NCBI GenBank assembly: GCA_039936235.1
Contig: JBDTIS010000072.1
Coordinates: 1-39,394 of the forward strand
From: CAHJXF01 sp039936235
GTDB lineage: Bacteria; Pseudomonadota; Gammaproteobacteria; Burkholderiales; Burkholderiaceae_D
Direction of reading: 5' to 3'
DNA length: 39,394 bases
Shown here: piece after piece, positions 7,467 through 15,996 of the stretch
Layout: every line of letters begins with the position of its first letter
Position numbering within the stretch: the stretch's first letter is position 1
Notes under the pieces: model-generated
Told to the model about the DNA's origin: nothing
What the model saw: the letters and a program-made list of their open reading frames with translations, nothing else
Database searches by the model: none
Translations under genes and position numbers: made by a program

Positions 7467-8143
7467 CGTGCAGCCGGTCGCGTCCACGCCGATGCGATGT
7501 CGATGGCGAGATCGGGCGAGCGGTCGTCGACGATGCGGACGAGCCGGCCGTCGGCCGCCACGATGTGGAGCGCGCTATTGTGTTCGAACTCGCCCCTAGC
7601 CGCGGGCACGACCATGATTCCGAAGGCGTCGAGCAGACGCTGACGATCTGCTGACGAAGCCAGCGTCACGATGCGCCAGACGTGCGGCTGCATGCGCATC
7701 CGCGCGGCGTATTCTCGAAGCGCCGACGCGTCGTCGCCAGACGGATCGAAGCTGATCGAAAGCAGCCCGACCTTGTCCTGCAAGTTACTCTCGACGAGTT
7801 GCCGCTGGAGCTGCTGGTAGGTCGATCCGAGCGATGTGCAAACTGTCTGGCAGCGGGTGTAGACGAAGTCGACGATCTGGACGCGGCCATCCGATGCCAG
7901 CAATCGCTGCAAAGGGATGTCATGGTCGGTAGCGTCGCGCAGCACGAACTCCGGTAGCGCACGAGGCTTTCGCGCGACTTCTTCCCGACGCAGGGTCTCG
8001 GTCGTGAACGAGTGGCCCAGGTCGGTCGCCTGCCCGATCGCGATGAGGCCCGCTATCAACACGGCGATACTCGCCGCGAAGGTCTTGGCGAGACCTTCGG
8101 TCGACTCGCGCGGCTCAGGATGCAGACTTGAGTTCCTCTTCAC
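7463..8143 (-). CDS. SCO1/SenC family copper chaperone
   Basis: A 226-residue protein with one N-terminal membrane anchor (about residues 22-42) and a periplasmic thioredoxin-like domain. The copper motif is CQTVC in VYTRCQTVC near residue 95, and the third ligand is the histidine of EFEHNSALHIV near residue 190. SCO proteins deliver or reduce copper for haem-copper oxidases. Here the gene follows the cytochrome subunits, so its client is probably the CuB centre of the adjacent CcoN. The ORF start overlaps the 3' end of the cytochrome c gene by 29 nt, and the downstream membrane protein starts within its stop codon. Confidence 0.92.
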   Translation of the reverse strand: MKRNSSLHPEPRESTEGLAKTFAASIAVLIAGLIAIGQATDLGHSFTTETLRREEVARKPRALPEFVLRDATDHDIPLQRLLASDGRVQIVDFVYTRCQTVCTSLGSTYQQLQRQLVESNLQDKVGLLSISFDPSGDDASALREYAARMRMQPHVWRIVTLASSADRQRLLDAFGIMVVPAARGEFEHNSALHIVAADGRLVRIVDDRSPDLAIDIASAWTRPAAR

Positions 8144-8735
8144 CCTTGAAAGACTCGGTGCGTGTCTTGGTCGCTTCGCGCTGCGCCTTGACGGAGTCGG
8201 GCTTGATGGCAGCGGCCTGGTTGCCCCACTCCGAACGGATGTAGGTCATGACGGCCGCCAGTTCGTTGTCGCTCATGGCCTTCCACGCCGGCATCGCGCC
8301 CTTGTAGGTGCCGCCCTTCACCTGCAGTTCGCCCATGACGCCGTGAAGCAGAATATTGATCAGGATCTTCTCATCACCCGCCACCCATTCCGAGCCGGCC
8401 AGTGGCGGGAACACGCCGGGCACGCCTTGGCCCGTCGCCTGATGGCAGGCGGCGCACTTGCTTCCGAAAAGCTGCTTGCCGTCGACCGCGGCCGTCGCGC
8501 CTGACGTTGCCTCCGGGGGGCGCAGCGTCGCCAACGTCCGCTGATCGCCGTAAGCCGACTCCGATCCGGAAGGCGAGATGTAGATGTAGAAGGCACCCCA
8601 CATGGCCATCGCGCCGAGAAGCATCACGAGGAACCAGGGCAGCGGGCGAACGCCTTCGTCCGGGTCGGCATGTTCGCGCCCACGCTGAACGTCCATCTTG
8701 CGCTGGCCGGCCTTGCCGCCGTGTGGTGCGCTCAT
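8115..8735 (-). CDS. Membrane-anchored mono-haem cytochrome c, third subunit of the cbb3-like oxidase
   Basis: A 206-residue protein. A charged cytoplasmic N-terminus is followed by one membrane helix (about residues 33-53) and a periplasmic class I cytochrome c domain. The haem motif is CAACH at 94-98 and the likely axial methionine is in GAMPAW near residue 160. It takes the position of CcoP, but CcoP normally has two haems and this protein has only one CXXCH. The GDQRT stretch after the helix is typical of cytochromes paired with atypical cbb3 sets. Its ATG overlaps the ccoO stop as ATGA, so the subunits are translationally coupled. Confidence 0.9.
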   Translation of the reverse strand: MSAPHGGKAGQRKMDVQRGREHADPDEGVRPLPWFLVMLLGAMAMWGAFYIYISPSGSESAYGDQRTLATLRPPEATSGATAAVDGKQLFGSKCAACHQATGQGVPGVFPPLAGSEWVAGDEKILINILLHGVMGELQVKGGTYKGAMPAWKAMSDNELAAVMTYIRSEWGNQAAAIKPDSVKAQREATKTRTESFKGEEELKSAS

Positions 8736-9385
8736 GGCTTGTCTCTCGGAGCGGCTGACGCACTCGACGGGGTCGTCGGTTCCGCGGCAAGCGCAGGATA
8801 GGTCCGGTCGAGCGACAGCAGGTAGCTGACCAGCGCCAGAGCCTGTGGCTTCGCGACGATCACTTCTCCCGGCTTGGCAAGAGAGGGTGGCAGGGTGACG
8901 ACGGTCTCGCCGGGCTTCGCTTGCCCTTGGCGGACTTCGAACAAGAACGGGTACGACGGCATGATGGAGCCCGGCGTGTAGGCGCGTGGCTGGTACAGGT
9001 GTCCGAGATGCCAATCTCCGCTAGGCTGGCGGGCACCGATGTTCAGCAGGTCGGGGCCGGTGCGCATCGTGCCCAGCAGATGCGGCGTGTCATAGGCGTA
9101 GTCGCCTGCGACCGACGCGCGTCCCCAGCCGCGAGTGGCATCCGGCGCCTGCTTGATGTCGCGTGGCTGCTGCGAGTGACAGTACACGCAGCCGTTGGCG
9201 ATGTAGGTCTGCCGGCCGACCAGTTGCTGCTGGGTATAGGGCTTAAGGCCGGTCGGAGGTTTCACGTTTTCCAGCAACAGATACGGCATGACGACCAGCA
9301 GAGCGGTTGCCCCTCCAAGTATCACCATCGCACCGGAGACGATGCGCAACTCGTCCATCTCCCAGAAACTTTTGCCCGCGCTCAT
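8732..9385 (-). CDS. ccoO: cbb3-type cytochrome c oxidase subunit II (CcoO/FixO)
   Basis: A 217-residue membrane-anchored mono-haem cytochrome c. The N-terminal helix is at about residues 16-37. The haem motif is CVYCH at 66-70, followed by the CcoO signature SQQPRDIKQAPDATRGWGR and the axial methionine region GSIMPSYPFLF. The start at 9385 overlaps the ccoN stop (ATGA), and a long upstream extension of the same frame is a shadow of ccoN. It passes electrons to the CcoN haem b. The protein ends in an alanine/proline-rich tail. Confidence 0.94.
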   Translation of the reverse strand: MSAGKSFWEMDELRIVSGAMVILGGATALLVVMPYLLLENVKPPTGLKPYTQQQLVGRQTYIANGCVYCHSQQPRDIKQAPDATRGWGRASVAGDYAYDTPHLLGTMRTGPDLLNIGARQPSGDWHLGHLYQPRAYTPGSIMPSYPFLFEVRQGQAKPGETVVTLPPSLAKPGEVIVAKPQALALVSYLLSLDRTYPALAAEPTTPSSASAAPRDKP

Positions 9386-11043
9386 GCCGCTACTCCCCTG
9401 CCTTGCAGGCGCATGAACAGCGAGGTGCCCAACAGCGCAGCACCCAGTCGTTGCGGACCGAACTTCCAGCCGATGGCGAAGAAGTGACCCGCAAAGACCA
9501 GGTGACCCAGGGTCATGAGGCCGCCGCCGATCGAACGTGCCTGCAGATACGGCAGCGTGATCGCAACCGACTGCATGAATGGCGTCTTCTCGTCGAGCAT
9601 CGCCAGCCCCTGCAACCATCCGCCGATCGACAACCAGATGAAATAGATCGAGAACCCGACCAGCACCAGCCAGAAGTGCAGCGAGATGAGCTTGGGGTAC
9701 GGCCATTCCCAGTTCATCACGCGAGGCATGATGAAGTAGATGGAACCGAACATCACCATCGAGAAGAATCCGTACAGTCCCAGATGCGCGTGGGCGACGG
9801 TGTAGTGGGTGAAGTGAGTGACTGTGTTCACCGAACGAAGCGCTTCCAAAGAGCCCTGGACCGACGCCGCCGTATACATCATGGCGCCCAGCACGATGAA
9901 GCGCAGCGTGGGTGAGTAGATCAGTGCGCGGAAGTTGCCGAGCACCGTCATGTGCTGGTTGACAGCCACCGCAAACACCGGGATCACCATCATCATGCTC
10001 TGCACGATCGAGATCGTGACCAGCCAGGACGGCACCGGACCGCCGATCAGGTGGTGGCCGCCGACCTGGCTGTAGAAGAATGCCAGCGACCAGAATCCAA
10101 GCAACGAGAGGTTGTATGAATAGATCGGCTTGCCGAGTACTTTGGGGATGAAGTAGTAAGCCGCAGCCAGCCCGATGGGCGTGAACCATAGTCCGAGCAC
10201 GTTGTGGCCGAACCACCAGTTCATCGTTGCCTGCTGCACCCCGAAGTGCAGCCCCGGCCAGTTGGCGACCAGGAACAGGATGGGGAACCACAGCAGACCT
10301 GCCGCGATGTACCAGACCGAAACGTACAGATGCTCGACGCGGCGTTGAAGCAGCGTGAGCCACAGCGGCAATCCGACCAGGGCGCCGCCAACGACGAGAA
10401 GGATGTCGATCTGCCACGGGTATTCGAGCCACTCCAGGCCATCGGAGTAGCCCATTGCAATGGCCACCGTGCCCGCGGCCACACCGATGCTCCACAACGC
10501 GCCACCGATCAGGGCGTATTTGGCGCCCACCACTTCTGTCTTGAGGAGGCGCGGAATCAACCAGATGGCCACGCCGATGCCGGCGAGCGAACACCAGCCG
10601 TAGGCCACCAGGTTCAGATGGATCGGGCGGATGCGGCCAAAAGTGAGCCATTCGTATTGCACCCACCAGTCGGGCGCGTGAAGCTTGATCGACGAGATCA
10701 ACCCGGCGAACGAAGCCAGGACGAGCCAGATGACCGCGAGGGTCAGGCAGACGCCGACGACCAGTGACGTCGATTGATCCGCACGCGTGCGCGACGCCGT
10801 ATCCGCCGCAGTCATTCTCTGCACGATGCCGGCAGACCCGTCCATCGCCTGCTGCAGCTCGTCCTTTTGCGTGGCTGTCGCCGCTGGATCCTCGATCGTG
10901 CCGAGTTCGTTCGGTGCAAAAATTTCGGCGGCGGCCGCGGTGCCGTCGCCGAACAGGCCTTTCGACATCGACCAGATGAAGACGAACAGCGCTGCGATCG
11001 ACAGCAAGAATGTGGCGAGCAGGACGCTTACGGTGAAATCCAT
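9382..11043 (-). CDS. ccoN: cbb3-type cytochrome c oxidase catalytic subunit (CcoN) with CcoS-like N-terminal extension
   Basis: A 553-residue protein, about 75 longer than usual CcoN. Catalytic residues are present: low-spin haem ligands His142 and His420, haem b3 ligand His418, CuB ligands His280, His330 and His331, and Tyr324. The spacing Tyr+6 to the HH pair, 50 residues between CuB histidines, and 87 from HH to the haem b3 ligand equals that known for Pseudomonas stutzeri CcoN, so it should be a genuine O2 reductase. Residues 1-60 form one helix followed by SMSKGLFGDG and an acidic stretch, much like the small assembly protein CcoS. GGAG precedes the ATG. First gene of the operon. Confidence 0.94.
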   Translation of the reverse strand: MDFTVSVLLATFLLSIAALFVFIWSMSKGLFGDGTAAAAEIFAPNELGTIEDPAATATQKDELQQAMDGSAGIVQRMTAADTASRTRADQSTSLVVGVCLTLAVIWLVLASFAGLISSIKLHAPDWWVQYEWLTFGRIRPIHLNLVAYGWCSLAGIGVAIWLIPRLLKTEVVGAKYALIGGALWSIGVAAGTVAIAMGYSDGLEWLEYPWQIDILLVVGGALVGLPLWLTLLQRRVEHLYVSVWYIAAGLLWFPILFLVANWPGLHFGVQQATMNWWFGHNVLGLWFTPIGLAAAYYFIPKVLGKPIYSYNLSLLGFWSLAFFYSQVGGHHLIGGPVPSWLVTISIVQSMMMVIPVFAVAVNQHMTVLGNFRALIYSPTLRFIVLGAMMYTAASVQGSLEALRSVNTVTHFTHYTVAHAHLGLYGFFSMVMFGSIYFIMPRVMNWEWPYPKLISLHFWLVLVGFSIYFIWLSIGGWLQGLAMLDEKTPFMQSVAITLPYLQARSIGGGLMTLGHLVFAGHFFAIGWKFGPQRLGAALLGTSLFMRLQGRGVAA

Positions 11044-11160
11044 CCGACTGACTCCAGGAAAAGAGCTGACTTGCGAGGGAGCCTCGGAGACGTTTCCGCG
11101 AGGTCGTCCCGATCGCCCAACGGGCTGCCGACAATACAGGCCTGACAGGTAGTCATACGA

Positions 11161-11172
11161 CTTGCGTGCAAG
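11161..11172. repeat. Short dyad upstream of the ccoN operon
   Basis: CTTGCGTGCAAG has 5-bp perfect arms. It lies inside a looser outer pair (GTAGTC near 11149 and GACTAC near 11172) about 120 bp upstream of the ccoN start. It could be an operator for the oxidase operon. I see no FNR-type TTGAT-N4-ATCAA box here. Confidence 0.3.
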
Positions 11173-11249
11173 ACTACTACGCAGTGGTTGGCTGCCGGGA
11201 TATCGACGACCTGGAGGCGCGCGAGCTACGGCGCGGTCGCCCGATCACT

Positions 11250-11325
11250 GAAAGGCGGTCGCGGATTCGACCTGCCGCCGAAGCGGACCCGCAAGCGCGA
11301 GTTCTTCGACGAGATGAACCGGGCA
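11250..11325 (+). pseudogene. Possible IS5-type transposase N-terminal remnant
   Basis: The plus strand reads GFDLPPKRTRKREFFDEMNR, close to the start of IS5-group transposases (KRTRKREFL-EM---VPW). The match ends after about 20 residues and the frame then runs into unrelated sequence without the expected VPW and LIAPHYP blocks. No terminal inverted repeats or target duplication are evident. If real, it is a small relic. The rest of the 11044-11492 gap holds only the dyad at 11161 and no supported gene. Confidence 0.35.
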
Positions 11326-11492
11326 GGTGCCGGGGTCGACTATCAAGTGGTACTCCATCGGCCCGCGTCTGACGGCGTTCGCGGTCGACCTCTGGCGCAG
11401 CGACACGTTGCGCGCGCAATGGCATCGGGCACTGCAGGAAACCGTCGCGCACGGTCATCGCCTCTGTCGCGGACATCGAACCCTGGTCCAGA

Positions 11493-12476
11493 TCAAGGCA
11501 GCACGACCGCTGCGCCGTCGAACCTGCCGGCGCGCAGGTCGGCCAAAGCCTGGTTTGCTTCGACCAGCGGGTACCGCTTGGTCTTCGTGACGATGCCCAT
11601 GCGCGGCACCTGGCTCAAGAAATCCAGCCCGTCCTGGCGCGTGAGGTTGGCGACAGACAGCAACTGGCGCTCCTCCCACAGCAGGCTGTAGGGGAAGCTC
11701 GGCAGGTCGCTCATGTGGATGCCGGCACATACGACGCGGCCGCCCTTGCGCACGGCCTTCAGCGCCAGCGGCACCAGGTCGCCCACCGTCGCGAAGATGA
11801 TTGCCGCGTCCAGTTCCTGCGGCGGCATCTCGTCGGAATCGCCGGCCCAGATGGCGCCCAGGCTACGCGCGAAAGCCTGGGTCTCCCGATCACCCGGGCT
11901 GGTAAAGGCATACACCGAGCGGCCCTGCCAGGTTGCCACCTGGGCGAGGATGTGGGCGGCCGCGCCGAAGCCGTACAGGCCCAGGCGCCTGCCGTCACCC
12001 GCGATGCCCAATGCGCGCCAGCCGATCAGGCCGGCGCAGAGCAGGGGCGCGAGCGACTCGTCGCTGCCCTGGTCACCGAGCGGGAACGCAAAGCGCGCGT
12101 CGGCGACCGTCGCCGTGGCGAAACCGCCGTCGCGCGTGTAGCCGGTGAACAGTGGTTGATCGCACAGGTTCTCGCGCTGCATCCTGCAGTACGGACACAC
12201 GCCGCAGGTGTGGCCCAGCCATGGAATGCCGACGCGCTGACCGAGCACGAGGCCTGTCACGTCCGCACCGAGGGCATCGATGCGGCCGACGATCTCGTGG
12301 CCCGGGATGATGGGCACTTGCGGATTAGGCAACTCGCCATCGACGACATGCAGATCCGTGCGGCAGACGCCGCAAGCGCCCACCACGACGCGGATCTCGC
12401 CCGGCCCGGGCTGCCGATCGGGCAGGTCGGTCCATTCGAGCGCGGCACCGATCCTGTTCAGAACCATGGCATGCAT
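11493..12476 (-). CDS. Zinc-dependent alcohol dehydrogenase
   Basis: A 327-residue medium-chain dehydrogenase. Catalytic zinc residues are in GACGVCRTDLHVVDG and IPGHEIVGRI; the structural zinc loop is CGVCPYCRMQRENLC; the nucleotide fold has GLYGFGAAAHI. GGAG sits 6 nt before the ATG at 12476, which is better than the in-frame TTG 12 nt upstream. It resembles the AdhA-type zinc dehydrogenases that interconvert primary alcohols and aldehydes with NAD(P). It is monocistronic, with a 256-nt gap to the divergent small membrane protein. Substrate not determinable from sequence. Confidence 0.9.
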   Translation of the reverse strand: MHAMVLNRIGAALEWTDLPDRQPGPGEIRVVVGACGVCRTDLHVVDGELPNPQVPIIPGHEIVGRIDALGADVTGLVLGQRVGIPWLGHTCGVCPYCRMQRENLCDQPLFTGYTRDGGFATATVADARFAFPLGDQGSDESLAPLLCAGLIGWRALGIAGDGRRLGLYGFGAAAHILAQVATWQGRSVYAFTSPGDRETQAFARSLGAIWAGDSDEMPPQELDAAIIFATVGDLVPLALKAVRKGGRVVCAGIHMSDLPSFPYSLLWEERQLLSVANLTRQDGLDFLSQVPRMGIVTKTKRYPLVEANQALADLRAGRFDGAAVVLP

Positions 12477-12604
12477 GTTTTTCTCCAAGTACCTCGGGTG
12501 TCGCGCCGAAGACGGATCGGTTCACTACGAAGGCCGCAGCCGATGGCGGCAGATCGGGCAACGTCTTCGGCTTCCCTGTCCTTGGCCCAGGCGCCACGCA
12601 CTCG

Positions 12605-12622
12605 GTGCGTCGGCGCACAGAC
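12605..12622 (+). promoter_or_regulatory. Stress-region dyad element, copy 1
   Basis: GTGCG-TCGG-CGCAC-AGAC. It is 110 nt upstream of the GTG start of the small membrane protein at 12733 and points toward it. It is also 128 nt from the divergent alcohol dehydrogenase start. See the finding on the shared element. Confidence 0.45.
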
Positions 12623-12732
12623 GCAGGGTCAGAAGACGTGCGAAATGGTGACTCAGGACGGTGCTGAATGTCGCGCCCGGCTCATGAAGTCGGCGGCCAT
12701 CGGTTGCGGCACAACGTCTCATCGGAGCCCTC

Positions 12733-12942
12733 GTGTTCAAGACTGAACTGCCACTGCCCGAGTTGACACTGCTCGTGGGAACTCGCGGACTGCTCGGAGC
12801 GGGTCTCGGACTGCTGCTCGCCGACCGGATCGACGGCGATCGGCGGCGAGCGATCGGCTGGACCCTGATCGCGATCGGCGTCGCGACCACGATCCCCCTG
12901 GCGTTGATCGTGTTCAACCGTCGCAAGGTGGCGCCGGGCTGA
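12733..12942 (+). CDS. Small two-helix membrane protein
   Basis: A 69-residue protein starting with GTG at 12733, preceded by GGAG with a 5-nt gap. Helix 1 is around LLVGTRGLLGAGLGLLLA, then a charged turn DRIDGDRRRAIG and helix 2 TLIAIGVATTIPLALIVF. Small proteins of this wording occur next to stress and fermentation genes in Burkholderiales, but no function is known to me. A copy of the dyad element lies 110 nt upstream. It converges on the nnr gene. Confidence 0.75.
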   Translation: MFKTELPLPELTLLVGTRGLLGAGLGLLLADRIDGDRRRAIGWTLIAIGVATTIPLALIVFNRRKVAPG

Positions 12943-12967
12943 GCGGCCGGTGCCTGCCGCGCCTGTC

Positions 12968-14557
12968 TCACTGATTTCGGTTCACTTCGCGGCGGTCGCG
13001 CTGTGCAGTGAGCCGCGCCAGCCTGCGCAACACGGCCGGCAGGCGGTCTGGCAGATCCTCGGCCAACAAGCCAGGGCCGAATCCCGATGCCGCTTCACCA
13101 TGCATCCACACCGCAGCGGCCGCGCCGAGAAACGGTTCCATCCCCTGCGCAAGCAGGCTCAACACCATGCCGCTCAGCACGTCGCCCGCGCCGGCTGTGG
13201 CCAGCGTCGGCGGTGCGTTGGCGTTGACGATGGCGCGGCCATCGGGTGCGGCGATCACGGTGTCGCTGCCCTTGAGCACGACGACGGCACCGCTGGCACG
13301 AGCGGCGGCGCGGGCACGGGTCAACTTGTCGCTTTCGCCAGCCACCACGCTTGCGAACAGGCGCGTGAATTCGCCTTCGTGCGGGGTCAGTACGCAAGCG
13401 CCTCGGATGGCACGGAACAGCGAATCCGGGTCCTGCCCGAAGATGGACAGTGCATCCGCATCGAGCACGGTGGCCCGGCCCGTCTGCAGCATCGCCAATA
13501 CCCGCGCGCGCGTGTCTGCCCCGACGCCGGCACCCGGCCCGATCAGCAGTCCGGTGTAGCGGCTATCGGCGAGCAACTGTTCAAGGTCTTCGTGCCGTCG
13601 GACCGCGCTCACCATCACGCTGGTCAACGCCGCCGCGTACACCGTCAGCGCAGCCTCGCTGCCGCTCGTGTCCACGGCGACGGTAGTCAACCCTGCACCC
13701 ATGCGAGCGGTCCCGCGCGCAGCCATGCGGGCCGCGCCGCTGGTGGGCCAGCCGCCCCAGAGCAACGCGTGTCCGCGCGTGTACTTGTTGCCGCCGTGCT
13801 GCATTACCGGCAGCGCGTCGGACCAGAGGAGGGGATCGTTCTCGTAGGTGTCGGGCGTGAGCGTATCGAACACCGATGCGGGGGTGCCGATGTCGGCGAC
13901 GACCAGTTCGCCGCACAGGCTGCGTCCCGGTTGCAGCAAATGACCCGGCTTCTTGCGAAAACACGTCACCGTGAGCGCTGCGGCCACGGCGCCGACGTTT
14001 GCCCCGGTGTCACCCATCAGGCCGCTGGGTACATCGACGGCAACGATGATCAGCCGCCTGGCAGCGGCAGCGGCCAGTGTCGCGGCGGCTGCGCCCTCCA
14101 GCGCGTGGCTCAGCCCCGCGCCGAAGATCGCGTCGACGATCAACTCCGCCCCGTTCAGCGCAGCGGGCATCAGAGACTCCACCGGCCCGCGCCACAGCGC
14201 GGCATGGTAGGCGGCAGACCCGCGTAGCTGCTCACGTGGAACGAGGAGGGCCACCCGCACCGGCCAGTCCGCCTCGACCAGGATGCGTGCGGCCACGAAG
14301 CCGTCCCCGCCGTTGCTGCCCGGGCCGCAGAGCACGAGTACCGGGCGCGGGCGCCAGCGGTCGATGATCGCTTGTGCCACCGGGACGCCCGCGTTGCCCA
14401 TCAGGCGGATCTCGCTGATACCCGAATCCATCGTCAGCCGGTCAGCCTCGGCCATCTGGCTGCCGTTGAGCAGCGCGGTACGGGCGTTCAACTGGAAGGT
14501 CGCGTCCATGTGGTCACATTCCTGCGTCGCCTCCGCAGCAGCGGCAGGTTCTGGCAT
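12968..14557 (-). CDS. nnr: Bifunctional NAD(P)H-hydrate epimerase / ADP-dependent dehydratase
   Basis: A protein of up to 529 residues that repairs hydrated NAD(P)H. The N-terminal NnrE epimerase domain (about 25-245) has CGPGSNGGDGFVAARIL and IVAVDVPSGLMGDTG. The C-terminal NnrD dehydratase domain (about 265-515) has LIGPGAGVGADT, LTPHEGEFTRLF, VVLKGSDTVIA and LATAGAGDVLSGM with the catalytic Asp. The start is uncertain: the ATG at 14557 has no Shine-Dalgarno, while an ATG at 14509 (MDATFQLNAR) gives the usual N-terminus. It sits between two alcohol dehydrogenases, which fits a region with heavy NADH turnover. Confidence 0.93.
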   Translation of the reverse strand: MPEPAAAAEATQECDHMDATFQLNARTALLNGSQMAEADRLTMDSGISEIRLMGNAGVPVAQAIIDRWRPRPVLVLCGPGSNGGDGFVAARILVEADWPVRVALLVPREQLRGSAAYHAALWRGPVESLMPAALNGAELIVDAIFGAGLSHALEGAAAATLAAAAARRLIIVAVDVPSGLMGDTGANVGAVAAALTVTCFRKKPGHLLQPGRSLCGELVVADIGTPASVFDTLTPDTYENDPLLWSDALPVMQHGGNKYTRGHALLWGGWPTSGAARMAARGTARMGAGLTTVAVDTSGSEAALTVYAAALTSVMVSAVRRHEDLEQLLADSRYTGLLIGPGAGVGADTRARVLAMLQTGRATVLDADALSIFGQDPDSLFRAIRGACVLTPHEGEFTRLFASVVAGESDKLTRARAAARASGAVVVLKGSDTVIAAPDGRAIVNANAPPTLATAGAGDVLSGMVLSLLAQGMEPFLGAAAAVWMHGEAASGFGPGLLAEDLPDRLPAVLRRLARLTAQRDRREVNRNQ

Positions 14558-14614
14558 GAAGAATCTTGGGACTGCGCATCGGCCGCGGGAAGAGCCGGTG
14601 ATCGACGGGAGGAT

Positions 14615-15649
14615 TCAGTGACCGACGAAGTCGAGCACCACGCGCGACGGAACTTCGCCATGCGCAAGACGTTCGAAAGTGTCATTGATCGCCGAAAGCG
14701 GTTGCAACTCGATGTCGGCCTTCACCTTACCCTCGGCGGCGAACTGGAGGGCTTCGGCCATGTCGTGTCGGTTGCCGACGAACGAACCGCGGATCGTGAT
14801 GCAGTTGGCCACGACGTCGAAGAGCGGCGTCGGGAAATCACCGGGCGGGATACCGACCAGGACGCAGGTGCCGATCTTCCTCGTCATCGCCACGCCCTGC
14901 TCGAAAGCGGGTAGCGACGGGGCCGTGATCAGCACACCGTGTGCTCCGCCATCGGTGGCCTTGACGACGGCCTCGACCGCATCCGGATGCTTGGCGTTGA
15001 CGACCGCGTCGGCACCGAGCTTCGTCGCATGCGCGAGTTTTGCATCGTCGATGTCGACCGCGCAGACCTGGAGCCCAATGGCCTTGGCGTACTGCACACC
15101 CAGATGCCCCAGGCCGCCGATGCCGGAGATGACGAGCCATTGGCCGGGCCGGGCTTGTGTCTCCTTGATGCCCTTGTAGGTCGTGATGCCGGCGCAGATC
15201 AAGGGTGCCGCCGCGGTCGGTGTCAGACCTGCGGGGATGTGTGCCACGTAGTTCGGATCGGCGACGATGTATTCCGCGAAGCCGCCGTTCTTCGTGTAGC
15301 CGCCGTACTCCGCCTTCGCGCAGACCGTCTCCCAGGCCTGCAGGCAATACTCGCAATGGCCGCAGGCCGAGTAGAGCCAGGGCACGCCGACACGGTCGCC
15401 TTCCTTGACGGCCGTGACGCCTGCGCCGAGCGCGACGACGCGGCCGATGCCTTCATGGCCGGGTATGAACGGCAGCGCGGGCTTGGCCGGCCAGTCCCCG
15501 TTGGCGGCGTGCAGGTCGGTGTGGCAGACGCCGCATGCTTCGGTCTTGACGAGGATCTGGCCGGCGCCGGCGACGGGCACGTCCAGCTCCATCAGCTTCA
15601 ACGGCTTGCCGAATTGCTCGACGACGGCGGCGTGCATCTTCTGGCTCAT
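14615..15649 (-). CDS. adhP: Zinc alcohol dehydrogenase AdhP
   Basis: A 344-residue NAD-dependent ethanol/propanol dehydrogenase. Catalytic zinc region EACGVCHTDLHAANGDWP with PGHEGIGRVV, structural zinc cysteines CGHCEYCLQAWETVC, Rossmann motif ISGIGGLGHLGVQYA, and the C-terminal VPSRVVLDF typical of AdhP. AGGAG lies 8 nt upstream of the ATG. The length and wording match the AdhP group closely. The transhydrogenase remnant lies directly upstream on the same strand, and succinate-semialdehyde dehydrogenase before that, so the three may once have formed a redox-balance operon. Confidence 0.95.
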   Translation of the reverse strand: MSQKMHAAVVEQFGKPLKLMELDVPVAGAGQILVKTEACGVCHTDLHAANGDWPAKPALPFIPGHEGIGRVVALGAGVTAVKEGDRVGVPWLYSACGHCEYCLQAWETVCAKAEYGGYTKNGGFAEYIVADPNYVAHIPAGLTPTAAAPLICAGITTYKGIKETQARPGQWLVISGIGGLGHLGVQYAKAIGLQVCAVDIDDAKLAHATKLGADAVVNAKHPDAVEAVVKATDGGAHGVLITAPSLPAFEQGVAMTRKIGTCVLVGIPPGDFPTPLFDVVANCITIRGSFVGNRHDMAEALQFAAEGKVKADIELQPLSAINDTFERLAHGEVPSRVVLDFVGH

Positions 15650-15659
15650 GGTGTGACTC

Positions 15660-15984
15660 CTGCGTGGTGGTTGTTGATGCGGCGGCCGGCAGGCCGAGGC
15701 TCTCGACCGCTTCGGTCGTCTTCACCAGCACGGCCAGTGCGTCGCCGTAGACCATGCTGCGGTTGTCGACATAGAACAGGTGTCGACGCTCATCGTCCGG
15801 TCCGTTTTCGGTTCACGCCGCTTTCGGCCGACAGTTCGACGATGACGGCCCCGGCCTTCATCCGCGCCGGTCTGTTGTGCAGCCCGGTGCCGAGCTTGAC
15901 GAGGTTGGGAACCACCGCAGGCACGAGTGCCACACGGCGCTCGTGCGGCCGCGTCGCCGCGAGCACGGCGAGATTGAAGTACAT
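15660..15984 (-). pseudogene. Collapsed NAD(P) transhydrogenase pntAB remnant
   Basis: Two pieces remain in transcription order. First, 15984-15790 begins with a PntA-like N-terminus (LAVLAATRPHERRVALVPAV) and jumps after about 40 residues to MKAGAVIVELSAESGVN, which in intact PntA lies some 190 residues further on. Second, in another frame at about 15782-15660, LFYVDNRSMVYGDALAVL followed by VKTTEAVESL resembles the C-terminus of PntB. The rest of pntA, all membrane parts and most of pntB are missing. It cannot make a working proton-pumping transhydrogenase. The second frame runs into adhP without a stop. Confidence 0.65.
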
Positions 15985-15996
15985 CGCGGCGCCCGC

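Noticed and set aside
9386..11134. 800-residue frame ending in CcoO
   Set aside because: All of it upstream of 9385 is the antiframe of ccoN; the sequence is Arg/His-rich nonsense and ccoO has a proper ATG at 9385.
11044..11160. FNR box upstream of the cbb3 operon
   Set aside because: No TTGAT-N4-ATCAA or near variant could be found; only an unrelated dyad at 11161.
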